Source: Rhineura floridana
Lineage: Eukaryota > Chordata > Lepidosauria > Squamata > Rhineuridae
Length of the DNA stretch: 64,000 bases
Assembly (NCBI RefSeq): GCF_030035675.1
Contig: NC_084495.1
Location: 9,145,001-9,209,000, forward strand
Direction of reading: 5' to 3'
Shown: positions 21,901 through 32,949 of the stretch, one piece after another
Layout: each line of letters begins with the position of its first letter
How positions within the stretch are numbered: the stretch's first letter is position 1
The notes under the pieces: model-generated
Seen by the model: only the letters and a program-made list of their open reading frames with translations
Told to the model about the DNA's origin: nothing
Database searches by the model: none
Program-made: the position numbers and the translations under genes

Positions 21901-22450
21901 CTCACTTTAGACAGTATACCCAACGCTAATTAAGGAAGCGTTACTCTTTGGTCTGGTACCCGAATCAGAAGGCCATGGTTTAGAATCAGCCAGCAAACCG
22001 GAATCAGAGGCCATGATGATTTATTACATTTATATCCAGTTTTTCCTCCAAAGAGCTCAAGGTGGCATACATGGTTCTCCCCCTCACAATTTTATCCTCA
22101 TAATGAGCCTGTGGGAATTTAGGCTGAGAGATGATGACTGGCACAAGGTCACCCAAGAGGTTCATGGCTGAGTGGGGATTTGAACCCTAGTTTCCCAAGT
22201 CCTGGTGTCCGACACTAGCTAATGAACTACATTGCTTACCGCTCATTTGTTTATTTTTGGCAGTGGCTATGCAAATCATAGCTTATGCTAACTATGGTTT
22301 GATGTCTGAATTAGCAAACCATGGCTAACCAGAATCAGAAGCCGTGTTTTGAAGGGGATTTGAAAACCATGGTTTGCTTCAGCTAACTAGGATTTGGAGC
22401 CATGCCTGAACTAAGAAGCCATAGTTATGATGTTTATTTCATCTCTAGAT
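21901..22450. repeat. Palindrome-rich repeat built on AACCATGGTT
   Basis: Several imperfect copies of aaaccatggttt and ccatggtt with caatcagaa-like spacers flank a SINE at 22015-22240. It looks like a decayed DNA element or a small cluster of them. Confidence 0.4.
22015..22240 (-). repeat. tRNA-derived SINE with L2-like tail
   Basis: The minus strand has the B box ggttcaaatcc, the middle ctcagcctaaattcccac and a tail ending ggatataaatgtaataaat. This body and tail differ from the BovB-tailed SINE. A related copy is at 34422. Confidence 0.65.
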
Positions 22451-23336
22451 GGCCCTGAACTAAAGAAATGTCAAACAGGTAGAAAAGAGAAGCAGACAAA
22501 TGGTTCAAAACCACAATTTATTTGCATATCAAAGGAACAAATATCTTTATGCACACACAAAAGTAGACTGACTGACCTTCACTGACAACATTGCTCTCGT
22601 TATTCTGAGGATCAGAACTGTACTGCAATAAACACTGATAAAGTACTTTGCTTTTGTTGTTGCTTTTGCAACTTCACCATAAACATATCTAAGAGGAGAC
22701 CTTTAAACTGAGAAATGTGCCTGCCTCAGTTCACTGAAATCTGACATGATGCCCCTGTAAGTCAGTTAAAGCAGAAGATTTATTTTTGTTGTGATGTTTA
22801 GCTTCCTAGGTTGTTGAGACCCTGTACAGTACTACCAAGCTGCACAAATTTAGAACTCTCCCTGTTGATTAAAGCCTTGCTTGCAGAGCCTGAAAACCAC
22901 AAAGGAGATATCAGGTAAAGAAATGCTCAAACGAGTGGCATTCTTGCTCTAGCTGGATATTTTGAATGGAAAGAAATGAGCAACAGAAATCTCCTGGCGC
23001 TCGATTTGCTTCCAGCCGAGCTGAGAAAGTTGATAGATGAATCCTGGGTTGCCTAAAGAGTTTCATTTTGTTTGTTCACAATTAGAGCAGAGTGAATCAT
23101 CAGTAATGGGTAATTTACTCCTCTGTAATTCCATCTTTTGCTCCGAAGCGGCTGCAGACAGAAGCCCAAGGAATTGCAGAAGAAGAAGCCCCTTCTGCCT
23201 TCCGCCACAGACAAAGCTCAATACTGTAAACAAGGCACCAGAATTTCAAGCCGGAGAAAACATCTATATAGCAAACTAAAAAGTAAGATGCCTGCAGAAT
23301 AATCATAATCATAATAATGTTTGAATTGTCAGAGAA
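22451..23336. other. Unassigned, apparently single-copy sequence
   Basis: No repeat family or exon is recognised. The part at 22920-23250 is complex and contains homeodomain-like sites such as taatttac and gtaattcc. It could be a conserved regulatory element, but nothing here proves it. Confidence 0.3.
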
Positions 23337-23814
23337 CTGTGCAAGAGTCGCTGGGAACGGAGAGTTCTGAGAGAGCTTATGTGTGTGTGTTTGAATCTTT
23401 GCTAAAGATTCTACCTTCCCTGCAAATTAGTCAGACAGAGACTTTAAGCTTTAAAATAAGAAATAACTACTTTATTCTGGAAGTACATGCTTGATAGGAA
23501 AGAGTCCTATATCTAACTAACTAGCTAAGTTGGAGCAGCAAACACTGAGCCCAGTGCTTGCCCTCATGCTTGGAGGAGAGGAGAGAGACAAAGGAAAAAT
23601 GTCTGCTCCCCTCTCAAGAGAAAGAAGAAGACTGGGAAGGAGGGAAGGAACAGGGATCAACATCCTCTGCATATCAGTCTAGCAGGAAGGAAGAGACAGC
23701 AGGAGATCAAAGGACAGGTATAGCCTAGCAACCAAGAGGTCTCCTCTCTAGCTACCCTTTTTAACCCCATGCAGCCTCAACCCAAGTTGGAGGTGAACCA
23801 CATATATTCCAACA
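23337..23814 (-). mobile_element. Solo LTR, family 1 (fossil)
   Basis: A minus-strand copy of the approximately 470-bp LTR whose best-preserved copy is at 41019. It starts TGTTGGAATATATG (right end) and ends ...GACA (left end), with a U5-like region after a polyadenylation-like signal. No target duplication is readable and no internal region is present. Moderately old. Confidence 0.75.
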
Positions 23815-23934
23815 TGCCATGTTGAAGGCGACCAAGCTAGATTTTCATTTGTGGTGCCACTGAGGAAAATCCCTTTCAGTACACCCATATTTCACCTTCC
23901 ATGGGGACAGGGCGTAAGAATTTCCCTGAAGCGG

Positions 23935-24070
23935 GGGTAGACAATAGGGGGCCCTCCTGATGTTTTGGACTACAGCTCCCAGCAGCCCCAGCAGCATGCC
24001 AAATGGTCAGGGATGGTGGGAGATATAGTGCACAACATCTGGAGTGTACCACATTGGGTACGCTGCCCTA
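23935..24070. mobile_element. hAT-type palindromic MITE
   Basis: Arms ccctcctgatgttttgga and caacatctggag surround agcagccccagca. This is the same family as at 6962. Confidence 0.65.
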
Positions 24071-24199
24071 GAAAAACTTAAAGCACAAGGAGGTTCACAT
24101 TGGAGAATGTGCTGTCCTTGGGCCAAGGCCATTTAGAGCTTTAGCAGTTTGTAACTAGCACCTTGATTTGTGTTTGGAAACCAGGCAATGCAATAATTC

Positions 24200-24700
24200 A
24201 GCAGTATATGTTACCTAAGAAAAGCCCTGTTGGGTCAGACCAAAGCAAAGGCCCATTTAATCCAGCATCCTCTTCTTACCATGGTCAACCAGATGCCGCT
24301 ATGGGAAGCCCACAGGCAGGACCTGAGCACAACAGCACTCTCCCCACTTGTGATTACCAGCAGCTGGTATTCAGAGGCCACCATGGCTAGTAGCCATTGA
24401 TATCCTCCATGAATTTCTCTAATCCTCTTTCAAAGCCATCCAGTTTGGTGGCCATCACTATATCTTGTGGTACCGAATTCCATACTTTTAACTATTCTCT
24501 GTGTGAAGTACATAATGTTTTTCTGCCCTGAATCTCTCACCATTCAACTTCATTGGATGACTCCAAGTTCTGGTACCATGTCGGGTAATCCCTTGCAAAA
24601 TATCATAGGAGAATACTTTGCTCAGCATGCTAAAAGTCTTTAGTATATCACGGAAGCATCTGTTGACTCCTTCAGACTTTTCTTGATCTGACTGACCAGA
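24200..24700 (-). repeat. CR1-type LINE 3' fragment
   Basis: On the minus strand it is homologous to the CR1 copy at 48292 (end of ORF2 and 3' region, gccctgttgggtcagacc in complement orientation). It is too decayed for a long frame. Confidence 0.6.
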
Positions 24701-25061
24701 GTCAAAGATAAAAACTTTGTCATGGCTGAGAAACAAGGACTTACAAAACCACATGAAAGCATTCACAATGTCAACAAGCCTTACTTTGCTCCTAAGCTGT
24801 TGACTTGTAGAAAGCAAAAGCACAGATCCAGATCCTTCGGGGAAGTTTTTCTGAGCTGGTGGAACTGTGTGATTGTGCTGTTGTTTTCCTGCAGAAACTG
24901 TGCAAAGAGCCCCCGTCCCGTCCCAGCACGGGATGCTGATATGAACTAGTGGTATCAGAACTATGTTTTTGCAAGCAAATTGAACATATATGAAGGTGTC
25001 CAATAACTGATCCATGTCAACAATGACTCCACGGGGTCGCCCTCCAAGGTCTCAAGCAAGG
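24701..25061. other. Unassigned sequence
   Basis: No exon or repeat is recognised. The minus-strand open frame across 24488-25015 mixes CR1 and this part and is not a gene. Confidence 0.4.
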
Positions 25062-25185
25062 GAAGGGCTGTAGCACATGATTTGCATGCAGTGTGGCCCC
25101 CAGTTCAATCCCTGGCATCTCCAGAAAGGACTTAGAAGGACCACATAAACACAGAACAGCCACTGCCAGTCAGTGTCTAGACCAG
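25062..25185 (+). repeat. tRNA-derived SINE
   Basis: The plus-strand head gggctgtagcacatg with B box gttcaatccc and the SINE body. It ends at a MITE fragment (ccagggtagccaacatgg). Confidence 0.65.
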
Positions 25186-25432
25186 GGTAGCCAACATGGT
25201 GCCATTGATTGCACAATATAGATCGGATGCAAGATAGTGGTTAAGTGTTTGAATGGTGAAGTGAAATTCAACTATTCAAATCTCCTCACAGGCATGAAGT
25301 CACTGACCAGCCTTAGACAATAATAATTCTCTGTACAAGTGTCACATAATGTTTGTTCCATACTTCAAAGGCAGTATCTACCCTGTGGAATTCCCAGCCC
25401 GTTGACATTAGGCAAGCGTCTTTGCTGTACTT

Positions 25433-25625
25433 GGAGGGCTGTGGCTAAGTTGGAGAGCATCTGCTTTGCATGCAAAAGGTCCCAGGTTCAACTCGTACCC
25501 TCGCCAGAAAGGACTGGGAGAGACCTGAAATCCTGGAGAGCTGCTGCCAGTCAGTGTAGACAATACTGAGCCAGATGGACCAATGGGTCTGACTCAGTAT
25601 AAGACAGCTTCCTATGTTCCTATGA
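25433..25625 (+). mobile_element. tRNA-derived SINE, near full length
   Basis: A box region gtggctaagttggagagc and B box aggttcaactc, then the body (ctgccagtcagtgtagacaa) and the end cagcttcctatgttccta. It is inserted in the L2 coding end. Confidence 0.85.
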
Positions 25626-25833
25626 ACTTTTTTCGGTGCCTGTTAAAAGCTTTTTAGTTTAGGCAAGCCTACCCAGAAATGTGAAACTGACATGTATTTT
25701 AATATATAATATTATTTTATAATGCATATTTTAAACTGCTAATTTTATTTATTTATTTATGTCTTTCTTTTTATCTGATAATTTCAATGTATATTTTATG
25801 TAAAGTTCTTAGAAGTTTTTATGATTAAGTGGT

Positions 25834-26095
25834 TACTGTTGTCGTTGTTATGTGCCTTCAAGTCAATTTTGACTTATGGCAACCCTATGAATCAGTGACC
25901 TCCAAGAGCATCTGTCATAAATAAACCACCCTGTTCGGATCTTGTAAGTTCAGGTCTGTGGCTTCCTTTATGGAATGAATCCATCTCTTGTTTGGCCTTC
26001 CTCTTTTTCTACTCACTTCTGTTTTTCCCAGCATTATTGTCTTTTCTAGTGAATCATTTCTTCTCATTATGTGTCATTAAGTCTCATTATGTCTC
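25834..26095 (-). mobile_element. RTE-BovB 3' fragment inserted in an L2 tail
   Basis: It matches the BovB copy at 17901 and is flanked by the 10-bp direct repeat ATTAAGTGGT (25824-25833 and 26096-26105). That sequence is part of the L2 tail, so the insertion is a clean target-primed event. A small tandem of cattaagtctcattatgt follows at its right end. Confidence 0.85.
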
Positions 26096-26150
26096 ATTAA
26101 GTGGTATACAAATTCTGTTAAATAAATAAAAATAAAATAACACCAACCTG

Positions 26151-26490
26151 AACAGCGAGGGTGGCCAGCTGATAAACTTTGGTCCAGATTTGCATTTTGA
26201 AACAATTATATCCAACCCTCACAAAAGTTTTGCTGTACCAAATTTTAATCAGGATGTGCTGCTAATAAGTAACTGCCTGGTTTTTCTTCTAAAGGAATGG
26301 CTTTTTGTGTTTCAGATATGTTGCTGTTTGATAATGCCAAATTTATTATTCATTCTTAATATCTGTGAGCAGATAGTTCCAGGACCAGAATCTAGTGAAT
26401 CAATTGGCTCTTGAAAATATAGTAAGTGGCCATTCCTGAACTAGAAAAAACAAGAGACACTGCTATCTCTTGACCTGACCACCTGCAAAA
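26151..26490. other. Unassigned sequence
   Basis: AT-rich; no exon or repeat recognised. Confidence 0.35.
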
Positions 26491-27110
26491 TGGAAACATT
26501 TATTTATTTATTTATTTATTTATTTAAGTATTTATAAGCCACACTTGTTGGAATATGTGGTTCAACTCCAACTTGTGGGTTGAAGCTGCATGGAGTTAAA
26601 AAGGGTAGCTAGAGAGGAGACCTCCTGGTTGCTAGGCTAATACCTATCCTTTGATCTCCTGCTGACTCTCGCTTCCTGCCAGACTGATATGCAAAGGATG
26701 TTGACCACATCTCCTTCCTTCTTCTTTCTCTTGTGAGGGAGAGCAGACATATTCCTTTCTCCCTCTCCTCCAAGCATGAGGGCAAACACTAGGCTTAGTG
26801 TTTGCATCTCCAACTTAGCTAGTTAGCTAGATGTAGAACTCTTTCCTATCAAGCATGTATTTCCCGAATAAAGTAGTTATTCCTTATTTTAAAGCTTCAA
26901 GTCTCTGTCTGACTAATTTGCAGGGAAGGTGTAATCTTTAGCAAAGATTCAAACGCACCTAAAGGCTCGCTCAGTCTCTCCATTCCCAATTTCGCCACTC
27001 TGCGACAACACTTTCATAAAAGTACATCAAGGTGGCTTGCAAAATACAGAAACATTATAAATTTAAAAAACAAAGACATCATTAAAAACAATAATAAAAG
27101 TGTCAAGAAA
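26491..27110 (-). repeat. L2-type 3' tail split by a solo LTR
   Basis: An (ATTT)n run and tataagccacact lie left of the LTR, and ttcataaaagtacatcaag continues right of it, giving a typical L2 tail when read across. Confidence 0.6.
26546..27010 (+). mobile_element. Solo LTR, family 1 (fossil)
   Basis: A plus-strand copy of the LTR at 41019, starting TGTTGGAATATG and ending near CGACAACA. A CACT-like short duplication may flank it. The L2 tail continues on both sides. No internal region. Confidence 0.8.
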
Positions 27111-27407
27111 TGCTGCATTGGTTGGAAGAAGGAAAAATCGTGCTAAAAGGCTGGACTACCTTGCAAGACTGTTGTAAATATTACTGAGGAATGCTTTGAC
27201 CACTTAAGACAAGCATGGAACCTTTGGAGTTGTGTCCAATGCCAGCCCTACTCCAAGTAGACTCACTGAAATGAAGGAACATGACTAACTAAGGTCCATT
27301 AGGTAGATCTATTGAAATTAATGGACCTAAATTACTTGGGCACAACCTTTGTCCTGTTTCCCCTGCTTTTGAGGTGGCCAATGGACAGTTGTGAGTGTCC
27401 ATTTAAA
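27111..27407. other. Unassigned sequence with a worn palindromic repeat
   Basis: About 27235-27350 resembles the repeat at 36258 (tccaatgccagccctactc, then acttgggcacaac). Nothing else is recognised. Confidence 0.4.
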
Positions 27408-28975
27408 ACAGGAGCAGGGAACCTTCGATCTTCCAGATGTTCATAGAAACATAGAATAGTAGAGTTGGAAGGGGCCTATAAGGCCATCAAGTCCAGCCCC
27501 TGCTCAATGCAGGAATCCAAATCAAAGCATTCCTGACAGATGGCTGTCCAGCTGCCTCTTGAATGCCTCCAGTGTCAGAGAGCCCACTATCTCTCTAGGT
27601 CATTAGTTCCATTGTCATATGGCTCTAACAGTTAGGAAGTTTTCCCCGATGTCCAGTTGAAATCTGGCTTCCTGCAACTTGAGCCCATTATTCCGTGTCC
27701 TGCACTCTAGGATGATTGAGAAGAGATCCCGTCCCTCCTCTATGTGACAACCTTCCATGTACTTGAAGAGTGCTATCATATCTCCCCTCAGACTTCTCTT
27801 CTCCAGGCTAAACATGCCCAGTTCTTTCAGTCTCTCCTCATAGGGCTTTGTTTCCAGTCCCCTGATCATCCTTGTTGCCCTCCTCTGAACCCGTTCCAGT
27901 TTGTCTGCATCCTTCTTGAAGTGCGGAGACCAGAACTGGACGCAGTATTCAAGATGAGGCCTAACCAGTGGTGAATAGAGGGGAACTAATACTTCACGCG
28001 ATTTGGAAACTATACTTCTGTTAATGCAGCCTAATATAGCATTTGCCTTTTTTGCAGCCACATCACACTGTTGGCTCATATTCAGCTTGTGATCAACGAC
28101 AATTCCAAGATTCTTCTCACATGTCGCACTGCTGAGCCAAGTATCCCCCATCCTATAACTGTGCATTTGGTTTCTTTTTCCTAAGTGTAGAACTTTGCAT
28201 TTATCCCTGTTGAATTTCATTCTGTTGTTTTCAGCCCAATGCTCCAACCTATCAAGGTCCCTTTGAATTTTGTTTCTGTCTTCCACGGTATTAGCTATGC
28301 CCCCCAATTTTGTATCATCTGCAAATTTGATAAGCATGCTCTGTACCTCCTCATCCAAGTCATTAATAAAAATGCACTGGTCCCAGGACCGAGCCCTGTG
28401 GTACCCCACTTGTTAGTTCTGCCCAGTTTGAGAAGGAACCATTGATAAGCACTCTTTGAGTATGATTCTGGAGCCAACTGTGGATCCATCTGATAGTTAT
28501 TTCATCCAGCCCACATTTAGCTAGCTTGCTAATCAGAATATCATGAGGCACTTTGTCAAAAGCTTTGCTGAAGTTGAGATATATTATGTCCACAGCATTC
28601 CCACAGTCTACAAGGGAGGTTACCCAATCAAAAAATGAGATGAGATTAGTTTGGCAGGATTTGTTCTTCATAAATCCATGTTGGCTCCTAGTAATCACTG
28701 CATTGATTTCAAGGTGCTTACAGATTGACTGCTTTATAATCTGCTCCAGACTTTTTCCAGGGATTGATGTTAGGCTGACTGGTCTGTAGTTCCCCGGTTC
28801 CTCCTTTTTGCCCTTTTTGAAGATAGGGACAACATTAGCTCTCCTCCAGTCATCCGGCACTTCACCATGTTGCTGAACTACAACTCCCATCAGCCCCAGC
28901 AAGCATGGCCAAGGATGATGGGAGTTGGAGTCCAACAACAGCTGGAGGGCCAAAGATTTCCCACTCGTGGTGTGG
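27408..28975. mobile_element. hAT-type MITE split by a CR1 insertion
   Basis: The left part (27408-27440, CAGGAGCAGGGAACC to ccagatgt) and right part (28871-28975, tgctgaactacaactccc onward) join into a full MITE when the CR1 is removed. Confidence 0.75.
27441..28866 (-). mobile_element. CR1 LINE, 5' truncated, long coding stretch
   Basis: Two minus-strand open segments (27615-28409 and 28363-28953) cover the CR1 reverse transcriptase: GNYRPVSLTSIPGKSLEQII, then FSKAFDKVPHDILISKL, SGVPQGSVLGPVHF, the catalytic KFADDTKLGG, and LVRPHLEYCVQFWSP near the end. One frame change lies in the overlap at about 28363-28409. The 3' end is at 27441 with the usual CR1 terminus. A 4-bp ATGT flanks both ends. 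The copy is relatively young. Confidence 0.9.
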
Positions 28976-29925
28976 GAGAAGTGCTGCTTCGCTACTGATT
29001 ATTGGGGAATTGTAGGCATAATGAGAAGATGTTTGATGAGGACTGCAAAGGGAATGGGAAGATGTTTCTCCATTAACAGGTTTATTAGGTCCAGATGTGA
29101 CTGGGAAAATTTAATATAGCAGCTCTCGAAACCAATGAGCCTTGCAAAACCAAAAATAAAACTTAAACCCCCCCCCCCCTCACGCTCACTTTTGCTGTGG
29201 CAGCCCCTGTGTTTTATCGGAAACTGGTGCGAACCCAGCCAAAGAGCATCTCTCCTCCCCCTCCCCCACTGTGATGGAGGATGCAGCACATGTGATGGAA
29301 CCTATTCTTTTGCTCGAACCCTTGTATATATTTCTAACAGACGGGGCATTTTTGAAAGAGCGGATTGAAGCCCTGTTCTGCGTGGGCATTAGGCTCGCAG
29401 GTGGTGGTGGCTTATGCCCATTGGGGCTGATAGGGTGGACGACAGAGAGTCCAAACTGTAGGGAGAGCCGTGACAGGCAGAGCCAACTAATTCTCGCTTT
29501 CTCCGCCTCCCTGCTGAGTCTTCAAGTGCAGACTGAGAGGAAGGAGGAAGAAGCTGGCAGGCAGTGCCATCCCTTGGGCTGGTTGTATTTTGGAAGGCAG
29601 GCAGGTGAAGGTTGGTAAAGGTCTGACTGAGGCTGGTGGGGAGTGCCCCATTTTCTCTAAGGGACCAGCCTCCACCGCTTGCAGGGTCTCAGGATTTGAC
29701 CTGCAGCTCCAGGCCTTTTGACTCCTTCTCAGGGTCTCCAAGAGAAGGAGTAAAATCTGAGTGCAGATGACGGGAAGCTGGCTCATATTAGGATGGACTG
29801 TTTGTCCATTTAGCCCAATACTGTCTGCTCTGACTGGCAGGGGCTACACATGGCCTCAGGGAGCAGCCTTTCACATAGGCGCCTGGTATCTGATTCTTTT
29901 AACTGGAGATCAGAGATAGGGGGCC
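28976..29925. other. Unassigned, GC-richer sequence
   Basis: Contains a poly-C run (29168-29180) and a segment at 29380-29480 rich in GGTGG that may be a repeat. No exon can be supported; open frames here overlap on both strands without family resemblance. Confidence 0.3.
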
Positions 29926-30520
29926 GTTGTCAGCCAGAGGGATGCATTGCTTCATGGGCAGCTTTCTGAGAGCTCCATGCCAGGGGTCGGTGGGTGGGGC
30001 CAGAGGGGAAAGTGGGTGGAGCAACAGATGTGGCTTTTACCTGTGTGCAGCAGGCTACGTTCCAGCCAGTGGTGGCTGCTGGCTTCATGTTAGTAGGGCA
30101 GTGGAATCCACTCCGGGTTTTAGTCTCAACTTTCAAGGAGCTGTTTACTGCTCTGAAATCTACTCCCAAAATAGATTCAGCACCTTGGACAGCTCCCTGA
30201 AAGTCTGACGTACAACCCAGCGCAGATTCCACTGCCCCTCTGATGTGAAGACACCAGCCACCACTGATTCCAGCCACGCAAAAGTCAGCAGTTTCCACAC
30301 ACAGCTCAAGGACACATTCCAGCCTGGCAAAAGCACGTGAGGAAGGTGTAGAGCAGGAGCAGTGAGGTGCAACCTGGGGAGAGTACTGAAGGCCAGACAG
30401 AGGGGACTGGAGGGCTGAATTTGACCTCTGATCCTGAAGTTCACCACTTCTATAGAAGAGAATGCCAGAATGGAAGGTGGGGCCTCTTGCATGCACAGCA
30501 TGCATTGTCCTCTTGACCAC
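29926..30520. repeat. hAT-like non-autonomous element, interrupted
   Basis: The sequence ggccagacagaggggactgg, the gcaaaagcacgtgaggaagg part and the left half (ggtgggtggggcc) recall a dispersed element that also appears in part at 53155. It is interrupted by the MITE at 30068-30266. Confidence 0.45.
30068..30266. mobile_element. hAT-type MITE with 8-bp target duplication
   Basis: Inverted termini CAGTGGTGGCTG and CAGCCACCACTG, about 199 bp. Flanking 8-mers tttccagc and attccagc match at 7 of 8 positions, as expected for hAT. Confidence 0.8.
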
Positions 30521-30905
30521 TGTGCCCTACAGAAGAATCAAAGGAGAAGCAGATCTGCTTGGTTTGAAAGCTTTTGCCGTTTGCCCGGTTCCGTCCGTCC
30601 ATCACACTCTTCCTCCAAACAGCCAGGTGCCAGCCTCCACCTGCCCCAGGTGCCATTAAACTCTGCCCTGCCTCAGTTGCCAGGTTCTATATCTCCCTGT
30701 CTCCCAGGTTCTCCCCCTAAGGGTTTGAGCCTTAGAAAACCAGTGGCAGCAAGCCCTTGTAGCTGTTGCTATTTCTCACTCATTTCCTCCCAGATCATAT
30801 CGCCAAAGAGGTTTAATCCCAGAAATTCTCTGCACATGTTGATTCCAAATATTCTCCCTTGCCCAAATGATTTCCCAAATTCTAACTCAATGTTTGGATT
30901 TGCCA
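30521..30905. other. Unassigned sequence
   Basis: No exon or repeat is supported. Confidence 0.3.
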
Positions 30906-31625
30906 TTTTTATTGATTAAAGGATTTATAAACCTCTTTCCCAACAAATGTTTCCAAAGTGGTGTATAAAATAGCAAAACAGCAACATGTACAGCAAAAAT
31001 TAAATGTACATAACAATGTAAAACCAGATATTAAAAGCATTAAATTATGAGATTCCATATAGTGTATAAAATGCCTGAGTCTTTCCGAGAAAGCCCTCTT
31101 AAAAATATATGTTTTCAATAGTCACCTAAAAGCAAAACTGCTTGGCGCCCCTTTAAGTTCACTTGGGAGCTGATTCCATTGAGCTGAAGCCGCAACACTA
31201 AAGGCCTGGTTTCTAGCTGATGTCAGGGGTGGTGGTGACCCTTCAGCCCTCCAGATTTTGCTGAGCTGCAACTCCCATCAGCCCCACCAGCTCCAGCAAG
31301 GATTGCCAATGGCAAGGCATGATATGAGATGCAGTTCAGCAATATTCAGAGGGCCAAAGGTTCCCCACACCTGCTCTGGGGCACAGGGAACCCATCAGAG
31401 GAATGCACTTACCAGGCAGGGATATATGGGAGCAGGCAGTCCCTCAGGTAGCCTGGCCCCAAGTTGCATGAGGCTTTGAAAGCTAAAAAGAAAACTTTGA
31501 ATTGAGCCTGGTAACATATTGCCATTCAGCACAAGAGTGGTTCTGTGCTGCAGAGATGATGTCCCAGTCAACAGCCTAGCTGCTGCGTTTTGCACTAGCT
31601 GCAGTTTCTGGACCATGCCCACCAA
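30906..31625 (-). repeat. L2-clade LINE 3' fragment
   Basis: The minus strand reads VQKLQLVQNAAARLLTG near 31560-31620 and LLKTYIFKRAFSE near 31090. It is interrupted by a MITE and carries stops and frame changes. Confidence 0.7.
31213..31378. mobile_element. hAT-type MITE inside an L2 copy
   Basis: Starts CAGGGGTGGTGGTGACC and ends GGTTCCCCACACCTG, with arms agccctccagat and cagagggcca. No clear target duplication. Confidence 0.7.
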
Positions 31626-31868
31626 TTATATTTTATTTTAGTATTTTATTTTAATGAGTTTGGCAATATCTGATATGAGTATGAGCTTTCATTATTTAGA
31701 AACATCTGGTGGATAGCAGGCAATGGTCTGTTGCATTTATCACTATTTGAAGGCTGACAACTAATGGCATTTCAGATGATGCACATTTTGAATTCACCTA
31801 AATATTCTTTGTACATCTGTCTAGGGGACCACATCTGCCCATATGAACCTGCCCAGACACGTCAGTCT

Positions 31869-32035
31869 TCGGAACATAGGAAGAGGCCTTATACTGCGTC
31901 AGGCCATTGGCCCATCTTGCTGTCTGGCAGTGGCTCTCCAGGGCTTCAGGCAGGGATCTTTCCAGCAGTAACTGGAGATGCCAGGACTGAACCTGGGACC
32001 TTCTGCATGCAAGGCAGATGCTCTACCACTTTATG
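31869..32035 (-). repeat. tRNA-derived SINE
   Basis: The minus strand carries the body and head of the family at 25433 (ggaccttctgcatgcaaggc in complement). The head end is cut. Confidence 0.8.
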
Positions 32036-32363
32036 ACAACCCTACCCTAAAACCAACCTCAGTCAACTCACAGAAGGATGAACAGGAAAAAAAGAGAAAA
32101 AACTGGGTGATTATGTCACATCACTTATTCATCCCCATGCCCTCTATGAGCTGTTAACTCCAGTACATGCTGAAGGCTGTTCACCTTCCATTTAGAAGGG
32201 AAAGAAACTTTCAGAAATGAGCGACTGACAATTTGTCGTAGCTGTGTTCCTGCAGTCTACTTTAGATTTGCCATCTGCTCCTTAACGCTGCTGCCTTTGT
32301 TCATGCTTGGCTTTGGCTTATGTGGGTATTGGTGTTTTACTGTTGGTTGTTAAGCACCTGGAC
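32036..32363. other. Unassigned sequence
   Basis: No exon or repeat recognised. Confidence 0.35.
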
Positions 32364-32705
32364 ATTTATTTATTTATTACATTTATATACCGCCCCATAG
32401 CCAAAGCTCTCTGGGCAGTTTACAAAAATTAAAAACATTGAACATTAAAAACAAATATACAATTTAGAAAACCATACAAAGTTTAAAACCATGAAGGACA
32501 GATAAACAAGGTAAAAGGCCTGGGGTCAAAGCACAGCACATGCCGTTAGAATGCCTGGGAGAAAATGAAAGTCTTGATCTGGCGCCGAAAATAAAACAAT
32601 GTTGGCACCAGGCGAGCTTCATCGGGGAGGTCATTCCATAATTTGGGGGCCACCACTGAAAAGGCCCTCTCCCTTGTTGCCATCCTCTGAGTTTCCCTTG
32701 GAGTT
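32364..32705 (-). repeat. L2-related LINE or SINE 3' segment
   Basis: Starts with an ATTT run and the tail stem-loop of the GCCCAGAG class (ataccgccccatagcc on plus). The decayed L2-like C-terminus follows (aaggccctctccc on plus). Confidence 0.65.
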
Positions 32706-32949
32706 AGTTATATTTTAATTAATTATCAACATTAATATTTACAAGCAAGTACTCCTTGTTCTCATGCTGTGGAACCAAGAGGTCCCCTCCCATCAGAAGA
32801 TTCAGGGCTGCTGGGTTATCTATGTGAAAGTGAGTTTGGGGGTGGGGTTTTTTTTCTTTTGATTTTTTTTTTTTCAGGGGAGATGTATGATGTTGATTGT
32901 CAGCTGCCTTAGGAATCATTTGGTTGGTAGGTAGGGCAGGATATAAATC

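Larger units (their letters stand above)
25370..26150 (+). mobile_element. L2-clade LINE 3' end carrying two insertions
   Basis: The plus strand reads LWNSQPVDIRQASLLY before, and FRCLLKAF.FRQAYP after, a SINE, then a long AT-rich tail that is itself split by BovB. The element ends in an aaataaataaaaat run at about 26150. Confidence 0.65.

Noticed and set aside
24488-25015. Minus-strand 175-codon open frame
   Set aside because: Its C-terminal part is CR1 ORF2 debris and the N-terminal part has no family resemblance; it crosses a repeat boundary.
29927-30520. Overlapping open frames on both strands
   Set aside because: They run across a palindromic MITE and its host repeat; no domain or codon pattern supports a gene.
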